Positions 48,320 to 59,142 of a stretch of DNA of 64,000 nucleotides are shown one piece after another. Position 1 is the stretch's first letter; each line of letters begins with the position of its first letter. The position numbers and the translations under genes were made by a program. The notes under the pieces are model-generated. The model was not told the DNA's origin. It made no database searches and was given only the letters and a program-made list of their open reading frames with translations. Source of the DNA: Capsicum annuum (Eukaryota > Streptophyta > Magnoliopsida > Solanales > Solanaceae); assembly GCF_002878395.1 (NCBI RefSeq), contig NC_061115.1, positions 55,763,034 through 55,827,033 on the forward strand. Direction: 5' to 3'.

Positions 48320-49989
48320 TGCGGTGTCACTAATCATATACTCATCTATAGTTGTTGGTGGAGGCTTGTAAATTATCAATGTCATATCATGTCCTTGAAC
48401 TATATTAATACTACTAATCGATTGCATTTTTTCAACAACAATGTCACTCAGTTTCTCAATTCCATCATCTTGAATATGATTTGAAACTGTAACAAATATT
48501 TTATTTTAAATCATGAAATAGTAATTACATAACTGTCTGTATTTTTTTTTACTGAATTTGATTCTTACTACTAAATTAATTAAATTATACTAGATACCTA
48601 AATGTTAAGTTAAATACGAATAGTAAAAATATTTATAGTTCATTGAATAACACAAGACAGGCACAAACCTATTAAATATATGTCTTAGTTTACATTTTAT
48701 CATTTCAAGCATGCAAAAGAAGCCATGTTAATTACAAAACACATAATGTAATTTTGTTTTTGCGTCTCGACTCTGCCTTTGTTCTTTAATTTCTGATCTT
48801 CTTCCTACAGGAACATCTTTTCCACTCTTTAACAGAGGTGCAATTACTATATCAGATACGTGTATCGACTCCCTCATCAGAAATTATAGAGGTGTCGTAC
48901 TAAAGTCATCAAAACTGTCATGATCTATGAAACTTGGGGTATATTGACTCTGTAACTCCTCTGATCTGGATTTTCAGTTGATGATGACATCGAAGATGTA
49001 CCAGGGTGATCAGATGCAAAACTAGCAGGCAAAAAATCAAGTTTTTCCAACTCGTTCACAGTAGGAACAATGTTGGAATATGAAGACTATGTACAAAAAA
49101 TTTATCCATTAAAAATGATTACGATTAAAACTAAAAATAATATAACGCAATGTATGAAAAAAATTCAATCAGTATCGTACTTTACTAAACATTCTGGTCA
49201 TAAATTGATTATACTGAGATCAAACTACAATAACCCTCCAATTCAATATACGAGGTATGTTATTACCTTCCTTCACAGCAACTTTGATATCAATATTTGA
49301 ACAGAGTTAAAACATCCATACATTAAGAACCTGAGGGATGCCACCCAACCTATAAAGCGACTTCTCCACAAAAAATTCTTACCCAAGCAAGAACATCAAC
49401 CTGGTGAAAGAAACTTTACCCCAAGGAAAGAATTCATATTTTCCATCTTCAATTATTTGAAATCAGAAAATAGAACAGGAGAAGCATTCAGCTGTGAGTA
49501 GATGAATGTGTAGATGAAGTATAGGATTACGATCTGCAGGGCATCCTCTATGGTTTCAAAATTTCCCTTTAGAAAGTGTTCCACCAATGCCTCCTTATCA
49601 ACCTCATTTGTTGATTGGGAAAAATACCTTCTCATAAGCTGGCTCGGAGAAGAATCATCATATTTGAAATCTTCAACATTACCAAAACAGTTCAAGCCAG
49701 TTATCAAAGAAAATTCATAGATGAAAAATCTAAGAATATTGCCTTTGACAAACACAAACATCTCTTCTTGATTTGGTTGCTCGATCTCGAGTATAAGAAC
49801 ACATTTTGTTATTTGTCCAACATAATTTGACAAAGGGATGTTGAGATAACATTCAAAAATAGTGTTTTTAAATAATCCTAAAACCTCTTGGCCGACGACT
49901 TTTTAAATATCATCCTTAACTTTTAAATTATATGAACTTCCAAATCTAAGAGAATGAGGTGGAATTTCATTGATAATGTAACTCAATCC

Positions 49990-50515
49990 CTAAAAACAAA
50001 AAAATAATAATAAAATAACATGAGATGCAGCAAATCTACAATAAGACAGTACAATATATATAAAAACTATAAGAACATAATACAATAGATACAAGATAAT
50101 ACAAAATGTATCTTGAAGATTAAAAACATGTATCTTTCAGTTGCTTATTTCAATAAAACTAATAAAATATTAGATACATTAAAATGCATACTCGTCTAAC
50201 CATAAATACAAGATAGTAAAAGATGTATCTAGAAGAAATAATAAGTATCTTTTGTAGTACATCTTTCAATAAAACTAAAACAACACTAGATACATATCAA
50301 TGCATTAACAGTAACTCATAAATACAAGTTAACACAATTGTATAGACTAATAAACTTGTATCTTTTATTATGTTAATTTCAATAACACATAAAAAACACA
50401 AGATACATATAAAATCGTAAAAAATAAACCAGATAGACAATAAAGTTTAAAACATATCGTGCAAGTGAAAAATGTATCTCGGCCTAATATTCAACAGATC
50501 TAAATATACAAATAC
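49990..50515 (-). repeat. 117-bp tandem repeat inside DUF1985-Ulp1 intron 1
   Basis: Units start (A/G)ATACAAG at about 50087, 50205 and 50321, and share ATGTATCT, TTTCAATAA(A/C)A and TAGATACAT. Every unit carries several GATACA/TGTATC words. The intron has GT (50515-50514) and AG (50991-side base 49990-49991) borders on the - strand. Confidence 0.8.
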
Positions 50516-51109
50516 CTTAGGAAGATCGTCTCTTGAAATAACATCAACAACTATTCTTCTCTTGGCAGGAGTTTTACTTGCAGAACTATTGGATCCTCTT
50601 TTCTTAGAACCATGAATTTCTTTTTCTTATCCTTCTTAGCATGCTTTTGCTGTAATTTCTTCATAGTGTGTGGATCGTTTCTATGCTTGAATCTATTTTC
50701 ATCAAAATCAACAGATTCATAGTCAAAACTATCAGGAACGAAGTTTACAACATCTTTATATTCTTTGATAGTTTCTAATTGAAAAAATTCAAGACTAAAA
50801 GATGGTTCCGAATCTCTATTCATAATGTTAATTCAAAACAATGTAGCCCAAAAAAATGATAATCAAAGAAATTTCACAAAAAAAAAAATTGTAAAATCAC
50901 TTTGTAAACCCAAGCACAAAATTATTTTTTTGAAAAAAAGCGTAGAATAAGAATAGAAAAAATTAAAGTTGATTTTAGGGGGAAAATTTACCTTAATTCA
51001 AAGTTTTAAATTAGAGAGAGAAATTGATTAGGAACTGTTGCTGGAATTAAGGCGTAGAAAGAGGAAAAAATGGATTAATTTTTGGTAAAGTAACGACTTT
51101 AGAAAAGGA

Positions 51110-51231
51110 GGCGTAAACTTGTATCTCAACTTTACCAAAAGTTGTAAATGTTGGGATTTAAGTAATATTTTAGAAGTGAGGAGATTTTTAGTAGTTTAGA
51201 AACTTAAGTTGTTCACTTAGGTAATTTTTCC
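51110..51231 (-). repeat. MULE right terminal inverted repeat
   Basis: The reverse complement starts GGAAAAATTAC and includes CTACTAAAAATC and GAGATACAAGTTTA, matching the left repeat in order. Identity is partial, about two thirds over the first 85 bp by eye. Confidence 0.65.
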
Positions 51232-51240
51232 ATATATATA

Positions 51241-52520
51241 CTAGTCGCAGCCCGGGCCCAAAATTAATATTAAATTTTATGTTTGTAATTTTTTTTGATC
51301 TTATTGCTATTCTTGTTTTTTATTTTATAAATTATACTAGTTGTAAAGATAGTTCGATAATATCTCAATATTTTAATATATTAGTTAAATAATATTTTAT
51401 ATTATAAATTAAAAAATATTTTTTTCTTAGAGTTTATTTTAAATTTTGTTTTTAGTTTCAAATACGTTCATGCACCAACCTTATTTTCCTTTTTATTTGA
51501 ATGGTAGTTTTGAAGATTAAAGTTTTTAATGACCTGAATTGAGTTTTATCTTATGTAGAATTAACTTCATCATTTTTTCTAAATTCAACTTATTGGCTAA
51601 CCTATTTTTTATTAAGTTTTTATGTATTAAACTTATATTAACTAACCCATTTATTACAAAAAAATAAATAAATTCTGACATTCAATGTATATAATAAATT
51701 TTTAATACTGCAAAATGTTGTATGATAACATCAACAAAGTTAACTTATAAATAAAAGTAGACTTTAATTAAAATAATTAAAAGATTTGATTCAACAAAAT
51801 ACTTTTGTGGATGTTCCTTCATACAAAACCATATGAAAGAAATTGAAAAGTTTTTAATTTTTTTTAACTTTAATAGTTTCTTTTTTCAAAAAATACATGT
51901 TAAGAAATTTATATTGATATTTTGTAAAATGTATAAAGCTTTAATATTTCATGTTAAATTAATTAATTTATCCTAAATTATATAAACTATTGATTATCCC
52001 ATTTTTTGTTAAACAAAATTCATTATAAAAAATGTGGAAAAGAATTACTCTCATTTTTCATTAGTTAGTATTATAAATATTTGGAGAGTTGAATTAAACT
52101 TTTTTAAAATTAACTTTTCAAACATTTTTTGCTATATATAAAATATAATTTTTGATTTAATAACTAAGCATGTACTAAGTTAGAAAGAGGGTGTTAAGAT
52201 ACTTTGCTTATTTGTTCATGATAAATTTATTAGAAAAAATGATAATTTGAAATAAGATTAGTAAACATTTTAAAAAAATAGAAAGACAATAACTTTTTAG
52301 ATCAATTTTGAATTTGATATTGTATAAATATTTTTTTATGGTTCACTATCATTTTTTCATGACTCATCACTTTTATAGCATTTAACAAACCCATATAATT
52401 GTCCAAAATTATCAAAATGAATAAAATTTTTTAGAGAAATTAAAACTTATATTAGAGATAAAATTGACAAAAAGGCTTCATGTGTGGACTACCAAAATCT
52501 CGTATTCTCTTATATATATA
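51241..52520 (-). mobile_element. Helitron H4, short non-autonomous, mirror of H3
   Basis: The 3' end on the left is CTAG (51241-51244) with the palindrome GCCCGGGC (51250-51257), a collapsed version of the H1/H3 terminal hairpin. The right end reads GGACTACC ... ATTCTCTTATATATATA, the inverse of the H3 start. No coding capacity. Confidence 0.6.
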
Positions 52521-52524
52521 CACA

Positions 52525-54707
52525 CTAGATTAGTGTAGGTGTTTTGCACGTGTGTTCCATGTCAAACACAAAACAGGCATAAAAGGAACATCATAACTAA
52601 AAAATAGCAATTGGCGTTAAATTAAATAAATGATTCACACAACATTTCAATCCGAAGTAAATTAAGTATTTACTGACCCTTTAAAGACAAAGAATTTAGT
52701 TTATTTAGTTAATTATATTGTATTGTTCCGGGTTAGTATGGAGACTGCTAAGATTTATTTCTAGAATTAGTTAAAATCGTATAGCGATTTTACTAATATG
52801 TCTCTAACATAGTTGTGATTAAATTACTACTCTATTATTAGGAATCAATTAAATAAATATTTTAAAAAATAAAAAAAATAAGATGTAGTTCCTTTAAGTT
52901 ATATCAAACTTAAATTTTTATAGCTAATTAATATCATGGAAGTGTTTCTATATTACAAATTTATCTCGTGTTAGATCTATTTTTAAATAATACCACTTGG
53001 TTCAGAAATAGATTTCTTCTAAATCCAAAGAAAAGAAATCAATCTTTAATCATAAACAAAACAATTCAAAATATTGAGCAAAAGAATTATTTATAGCTAA
53101 AGTAAGGAACTTAACAAAAAAAAATTACCAAAGCAATGTATAGTCAACACAATTTGATCAAAAGGTCAATTCAAAAAGAAGATTTCATCTCCACAACGCA
53201 TCAACAAAATGAAAATACTCTAGAATGGAGTTAAATCTACATACACAATATAAATTTGATTTAATTATTTGAAAGACACATTAGAGTAAGTGTTCATTGG
53301 AGGGTGAGATGGTTATTTCTCTTCTTATAATATGTGTAAATAAATTGATCATAGACCTTAATCTAAAAGTTATCTCATGAGGAAAGAATTTCCCAAGATA
53401 TATTAAGGAGACTATCCATCATTTTTTATATAGAATTAACCAACTAATAGATTCTATATACATCTTGACCTCATATAAATATATAAAGATCTATACAAAA
53501 GGCATACAATAGTTTTTCATAGAATAAAAATCCTTTAAACATATTAACAAACAAGAACAAAATATAAAATAAAATAAAGATCCAAACGTACAAACCTCAA
53601 GAGCACGAGTATCGATGATTTTATCAGAAGCACTCAACTTTTTTTTTTGTGCTTTAACGGACAAAATCTCATTAAATTGAAACATCTCAAAATATTTCAA
53701 ATAAGTAATCCCAAGTTCAAATCATTAACTTTAACAAAAAAAAATTTGATAAAACTCAAATCTAAATGGTAAGAACAACATCAACAAATTCGTCCTTAAG
53801 CTTTTCCTCTCTCCGTTCTTGAACTATCCTATAACAACTTTCTATATAAACCTAAATAAATAGAGATATTGTCTTCATGTTTGAGTTGGTGGTTTTTAAG
53901 TAGATGTAGCATTATTTGAGAATTTTATCCATATATTTAGGAGTTTTATTTCTCATATAATTATTTTAGGATTTAATAATGTATGCCTTATATATTAGAA
54001 GAATAAGTAAATAGAAATAGTTTAAAATAAAAAAGGTCCTAAATAAAAAGTAGTTAAAAAATTTCACTCTTTTTTTGTTCCGAAAAAAATTCACGTCAAA
54101 TAAATGTTATTTTAATTTATAGAATTAATTATATATGGAAATAATAAATATTTCTATTTCAAATAATTGATTTTTAATCTTTTTTTCCTTCTCATTAATC
54201 TATGACTAAGCCAATTTATACTTATTCCTATTGATATCCCTTGTTCCGTGTTGTTTATTTTTAATAATTGACGCAAATCTTTTAATCAAAAAGGAAAAAC
54301 TTGTTATTCTTTTTCCCTTTTTGATAGGAGAAAACAATATTTTTAGAACCTTTTTGGGTGGAGAAAAAATATTTTCCTTCTATGTTTAGAACTCCTTGTT
54401 TAAATATATCTTTTTCTTGCCACATATTTTAGAACTCATAAATTATTGATTCTATTAATATCACATACCATATAATTTGATTCTTACTAAATATTTTAGG
54501 ACTCCTTAATTAATTTTTAAAATATATTTTTCTTTTATCATATATTTTAGGATTCTTTAATTTTAAATATTATAAAAATATAATAATTAGAGAAAATAAG
54601 TGAAAGACAATTTTGTTCAAAGTGGAGACTTTTAATGAAGGACAAAAAGTTCAGATCACTTTTCTAGGTCTTCACACTTTTAATAAATTATAGATTATAG
54701 ATATAGA
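52525..54707 (-). mobile_element. Helitron H5
   Basis: The 3' end on the left is CTAG (52525-52528) followed by a degenerate hairpin region (GGTGTTTTGCAC). The 5' end on the right reads, on the - strand, TCTATATCTATAATC then TTATTAAAAGTGTGAAGACC, a common plant Helitron start. The interior (52530-54700) is AT-rich without recognised genes. The right end abuts the truncated left LTR of element G. Confidence 0.55.
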
Positions 54708-55143
54708 ATAGCCACACGATGAAGCCAGTTGAATTTTTCCCAAATTATCTCCCCTTTCTTCTTTGAACTCCTCCATAACTATTTTTCTTCACTCGTTTAT
54801 CCTTTGCAACAATGGAGAATTCATTGTCTCCAGTTAATTTTCTCCAATTTTAACATGGTACCAAAGCAAAGTTCTCGATTGATTGTGGTCATATCATCGT
54901 ACTATAAGCATACCCTAGCTCGATTGTGATCTTTGCACTAACTTCTTTCATCAATTTCTCGTTACTCTATGTGCCTGTCCTCGATTTTGTTTTGTTACTC
55001 TACTTTACTGTTTGATTCTTTGATTGAAGTTGTTTTTCCTTTTGTGTTGCTACATGTGATTTGCTGGTTGATTTGTTTATCGTTATTCCTTTTCAATTTC
55101 ATCTCTTTGGTTCCTGTTAGTGCTTTCATTTTTCATTGCCCAA

Positions 55144-55889
55144 ATGGCTATAGAACAACAAAATCAAACTCAAAAAAAATCTAATGTTATCGGTACTACC
55201 AGTCCTTACCCTTTAAAAATACTGGATGTACACTCTTTTTAGTTATGTTCGATGACACTGACTATCGGTCATCGTGCAAAAGTGTTTTTTGAACACTTTC
55301 TATGAAAAATACGACAAGTTTTATAAATGGCATATGAAAAAGATTAGTTGAGGATTCATCTACAATAGGATATTGGGAGTGGTGTGATGATATGGTTACC
55401 TCTTGGATTTTAGATTCACTATCGAGAGATCTTTCTGATAGCCTTCAATATGTCAACAATACTCAAGATTGGTAAGAGTTGAAGGATAGGTATGACCAGA
55501 TCAATGGCGCAAAACTGTATCAATTGCACAAGAAAATGAATGATCTCACTCAAGGTTCTCATGATATCACTGGCCAGAATGAAAACACCTATAAGAGGAA
55601 CTTGACACCATTATTTGAGCTTTTACATGTTGAATTATGGGGTCTCTATTATGTTTCCAAATATGACAGTTACAAATACTTTCTCTCTTTAGTTGATGAC
55701 TTCAGTAGATCAATCTGGACACAATTACTTAGTTGCAAGAGTGATGCTCTTTACAACATTAAGGCCTTTGTTAATCTCATAAAGAATCAATACTCCACCA
55801 CAATCAAAGTTATTAGGTATTATGATGGCCTGAAATTTGGCAATATTGAATGTACAACTTTCTTCCAAGAGATTGGCATTATTCACTAA
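55144..55889 (+). pseudogene. Element G gag fused to integrase by deletion
   Basis: Gag starts ATG at 55144 (MAIEQQNQ) and breaks after about 40 codons. Its distal part is read at 55380-55565: WCDDMVTSWILDSLSRDL, then ELKDRYDQINGAKLYQLHKKM and LTQGSHDI. Without a stop this runs into integrase core at about 55610: FELLHVELWGLY, VDDFSRSIWTQLL and KVIRYYDGLKFGN. Zinc knuckle, protease and the integrase zinc finger are missing between. The first catalytic Asp is Glu (HVELWG). An in-frame internal deletion explains the join. Confidence 0.75.
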
Positions 55890-56300
55890 AAGATATGTCC
55901 ATACACACTCCAAATAAATAGAGTGGTGGATATAAAACACAGATATTTTAGAAACAACAAGAGCCCTTTTTATCAATTAAAACTCCCCCCAAATAGGGGA
56001 GAATGTTTTCAAATAGCTACATATCTTATAAATAGACTACCTTAGATAGTTTTAAAAGAAAAATGCCCTTATGAAGTACTTTATCAAGAAAAAACTAACC
56101 TATTCTCATCTAAAGGCTTTTGGTTGCCTTTGCTTTCTAACTCTACCTAAAGCGCATAAAGATAAACTTAAGCCAAAATCAACTCTACATATTTTCCTGG
56201 GATACCCTTTTGTCACAAAAGGCTACAAGGTTCTAGATTTGGAGACTATATGATTGCATGTCTCTAGAGATGATTTGCTTTATGAACATGTGTTTTCTTT
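55890..56300 (+). pseudogene. Element G integrase C-terminal part
   Basis: After a stop at 55888 the frame resumes: a degraded NGVVE-K region near 55915, then YSHLKAFGCLCFLTLPKAHKDKLKPKS, FLGYPFVTKGYKVLDLET (56071-56253) and SRDDLLYEHVF. This is the GKGY-type C-terminal domain of copia integrase. From 56300 to about 57000 there is only a poorly conserved, stop-rich linker. Confidence 0.75.
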
Positions 56301-57049
56301 TTTTTTTATTCTTCTTATTCATTTTTTTCTTCTATTTTGAAGCTGTTATCTACCAATTCACATCACTTGAATCCTATTATGAATCACTTTGGCACAAGTC
56401 ATGTAGATTCAACTCTAAATTCTAGTTCTGTCACTGACACTTTAGCAATTCATCACATTTAACTTTAACTTAAAAATCACCTTTAGTAGAGACTTTACCA
56501 CCTCATATATCCAATATCATTGATCTACCTACTCCATTTTGTGATAGAGTTATTGATAATAAATGTTGAATATAGAACATCATCTAAAACTCATAATAGA
56601 CCTTCTTGCAAGACTACAAATACAAGTTTCCCAGTCTACCACCTTTAACATCTACAAATGATCCTTGTTTTCATCTATCTACATCATTCATATCAGCCAC
56701 ATTACTTACCGCTATTCCATCCTTTTACTTTCTTTAGTCTAAATAGTCAGTAACAAATGAAGAACGTTTCACTTGATTGTGAACCATCTTGTTATGAGAG
56801 AAAGCATTGTATCCTGCTTAACAAACTGTATTGACATAAGAATTTGAGGCATTGTATGCCAACCATGCATGTGACCTAGTAAAACTACCTGTTTGAAATA
56901 AGGCCATAGCTTTAAGTGGTTTACAAAATCAAATACATAGATGATTAGAGTGTTGAGAGATTTAAAGAAAGCGTAGAAATCAAAGAATACACCTAACAAT
57001 ATAGAGTTGATTATGCTGAATTCTCTCTCCAGTAGTAAAAATGACCATT

Positions 57050-57999
57050 GTGGGAGTCTTACTTGGTTTAGTTGTCAAGAAGGGATGAACCTTGTTTTAA
57101 TTTGATGTAAATAATGCATTTCTCCATAGAGATTTGCATGAGAAAGTTTACATGAAAGCTCCTTAAGGCCTGTTTGTAGAAACTAAAGGTATGGTATGCA
57201 CATTGAGAAAGTCTCTTTATGGCTTGAAGCAAGCCAATAGATAGTGGTATGATAAGCTTTCTGAATCACTATATTCAAGAGGTTTTACCTATTCTATGCA
57301 TGATTACTCCTTGTTCTATAATAAAACTAAGAAATCGATGGCATTTGTTGCTATTTATTTTGATGATGTTATCATAATTGAAAATGATCTTGAAGAAATT
57401 CTCCAACTCAAACTATTTCTTCACAACAAGTTCAAGATTAAAGACCTAGGACAACTACATTATTTCCTAGGACTGGAGATGCTGCACAGGGACACTGAAA
57501 TATTGATCTCATAAAGGAAGTTTTGTATTGATTTTCTTAAAGAATATAATTGCCTGGATTTTGCTACTACTTCTTCTCCTTTTGGTCCCACTATTAATCT
57601 GAAAGACACAAATGGAAAACTATTAGTTGATCCAACATTCTATAGAAAGTTGGTAGGAAAACTTAATTATCTCACTAAAACAAGGATAGACATTACTTGT
57701 CGTGTGCGATATTTGAGTCAATTTATGCAAACACCAAGAGAACTTCATTACAAAGTTGCTCTTCACATATCCTAGTGTGATAAGTCTCTTGTCTAATAGT
57801 CTTGACTATAACATCTCAGCTCATTGTGATTCTAAATGACAATATGACCTAATTTCAGGAGATCTGATAGTTCTTTCATTATTTTTCTTAGACATTGTCC
57901 TGGAAATCAAAGAAACAACCTACAATCTCACTACTATCAGCAGAGGTAGAGTACATGATAATAATGAATATGGTTGGAGAACTACCCTGGTTAGAAAGG
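57050..57999 (+). pseudogene. Element G reverse transcriptase and RNase H, 5' part
   Basis: RT: FDVNNAFLHRDLHEKVYMK, then LRKSLYGLKQAN--WYDKL, and in 57296-57514 FVAIYFDDVIIIEND with YFDD at the catalytic box, then KIKDLGQLHYFLGLE. RNase H begins with YRKLVGKLNYLTKTRIDIT and WKSKKQPTISLLSAEVEY, ending at ELPWLER where element I inserted. Stops at about 57180, 57230, 57511 and 57775 make it a relic. Confidence 0.8.
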
Positions 58000-58258
58000 T
58001 AATAGCGCATTAGCATTAGTGGTTTACCAGTGTTGTAAAATTATTTTACTGTGAACATGTACGATACTATAGATATAGTTTGATTAGGACTAAACTTGTT
58101 CAACTTATTTAGGAGTTATTTGTATTAGACGTAGTTATATGTTCCTAGATTCTAGGAGTTAGTTTATGCTAATTTTGATTATTTTAGCTGTATATAAACT
58201 GCACTGCAGTCACCGCAAATACATATACTTTCTTCTACTCTACTCCTCTGCTTTTATA
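58000..58258 (+). repeat. Element I 5' LTR
   Basis: 259 bp from TAATAGCGC to CTTTTATA. A GTATATAAACTGC stretch near 58190 is a likely TATA box for the element transcript. Followed at once by the primer site. Confidence 0.9.
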
Positions 58259-58309
58259 TGGTCTCTGTGCCACAATAACTCTAATAAGTAATTTTTTCCC
58301 TCCACATCA

Positions 58310-59142
58310 ATGGCTATCTCTACCCCAATTATTAATATTGATGCCTCCTCTGTCATCAAAACTTAATTCAATTCAACCCAACCTTCCAACTGCCGATTAA
58401 ACTATTTGGCAGCCATAACTTTACTATTTAAAAGTCCCAGATTGCCATGATACTTCATGGCCATGACCTCTATGGTCATCTTGACAGCACCACATTGTGC
58501 CCTTCGAAAACAATCATCACTAACGAAATTGATTCTGCCAACCCCGAATACAAGGATTGGTTTTGTCAAGATAAACTAATCCAAATTGCTTTTATGGCCT
58601 CTGTTGATGCCACAATCGCATCCACTGTGGCTTCCGCAGACAACTCTAAAGCTATCTGGGATCAGTTTCACACCTCATTTGCAAACAAATTGCAGACCCA
58701 CATATTTATCCTCCATCATCATCTTTGTTGGGTCAGTAAAGACAATAAATCTATTTTAGAATATTTGCGTGAGATTCACTCTCTGTCTGATGAGCTCGCC
58801 AAAGATGGTTCACCAGTCAATAATGAAGAACTTATGGTGAAAATTTTGAGTGGACTCGATCCAGAGTTTCGTGAGATTTCAGCAGCTATACGGGCACGAG
58901 ACTCTCCAATCAGCTACGAAGAACTTTTTGAAAAGGTTCTTGATCACGAAGTGCTACTCAAACATGATGACCTCAAAAAGGCGACCAAACAATTCACTAC
59001 CAAAGTTGCTCAACGTGTCACAAATTCCCAATCAGCACCATACAATAATCGACGCCCACCCAACAACAACAACAACTGGCATCCCCAAAACAGACAGCCC
59101 AATCAAAGTGTTGTTCCTCAGGATTACAACAATAGTTCTTAG
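58310..59142 (+). pseudogene. Element I gag, nearly intact
   Basis: The natural start is ATG at 58310 (MAISTPIINIDASSVIK), with a frame break and stop near 58362. From 58447 the frame is open for 231 residues: MILHGHDLYGHLD, YKDWFCQDKLIQIAFMAS, AIWDQFHTSFANK, EYLREIHSLSDELA, LSGLDPEFREISAAIRARD, SYEELFEKVLDHE, and an Asn/Gln/Pro-rich tail. This is the capsid (UBN2-type) gag of copia elements. The zinc knuckle expected after the tail is degraded. Confidence 0.85.

Larger units (their letters stand above)
36938..50823 (-). pseudogene. MULE-borne DUF1985-Ulp1 (SUMO protease-like) gene, split by element E
   Basis: Ulp1-type cysteine proteases remove SUMO; copies carried by MULEs have unknown roles. 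Exon 1 starts at 50823 with MNRDSEPSF, has a Lys-rich stretch, and splices at 50516 (intron 49990-50515). The DUF1985 exon (49989 to about 49260) has LSNYVGQITKCV, FFIYEFSLITGLNC, FPWGKVSFTRLM and YRLGGIPQVLNVW. A Ser-rich exon lies near 49030-48760. Another exon (from 48488) is cut by E at 48319/39080 and resumes to about 38820 (EEMDVFEEWINEGLY). The protease (37830-36938) has NCDGAFHW with His at 37532-37534, YDS with Asp at 37481-37483, an 87-bp intron (37185-37271), then LDCGIF with Cys at 37178-37180. Frameshifts near 50626 and 37558 and TGA at Trp positions disable it. Confidence 0.8.
32782..51231 (+). mobile_element. Mutator-like element (MULE) with transposase and DUF1985-Ulp1 gene
   Basis: The left end GTAAAAATTAC (32782) and right end (reverse complement GGAAAAATTAC, to 51231) start degenerate inverted repeats of over 100 bp. 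Both are flanked by the 9-bp duplication ATATATATA (32773-32781, 51232-51240). Inside are a MuDR-type transposase on + (33173-35930) and a convergent DUF1985-Ulp1 gene on - (50823 to about 36938). The 9.2 kb element E is nested, leaving a MULE of about 9.2 kb. This layout matches Ulp1-carrying (Kaonashi-type) MULEs described in plants. The low-complexity target makes the duplication weaker evidence than the inverted repeats. Confidence 0.8.
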
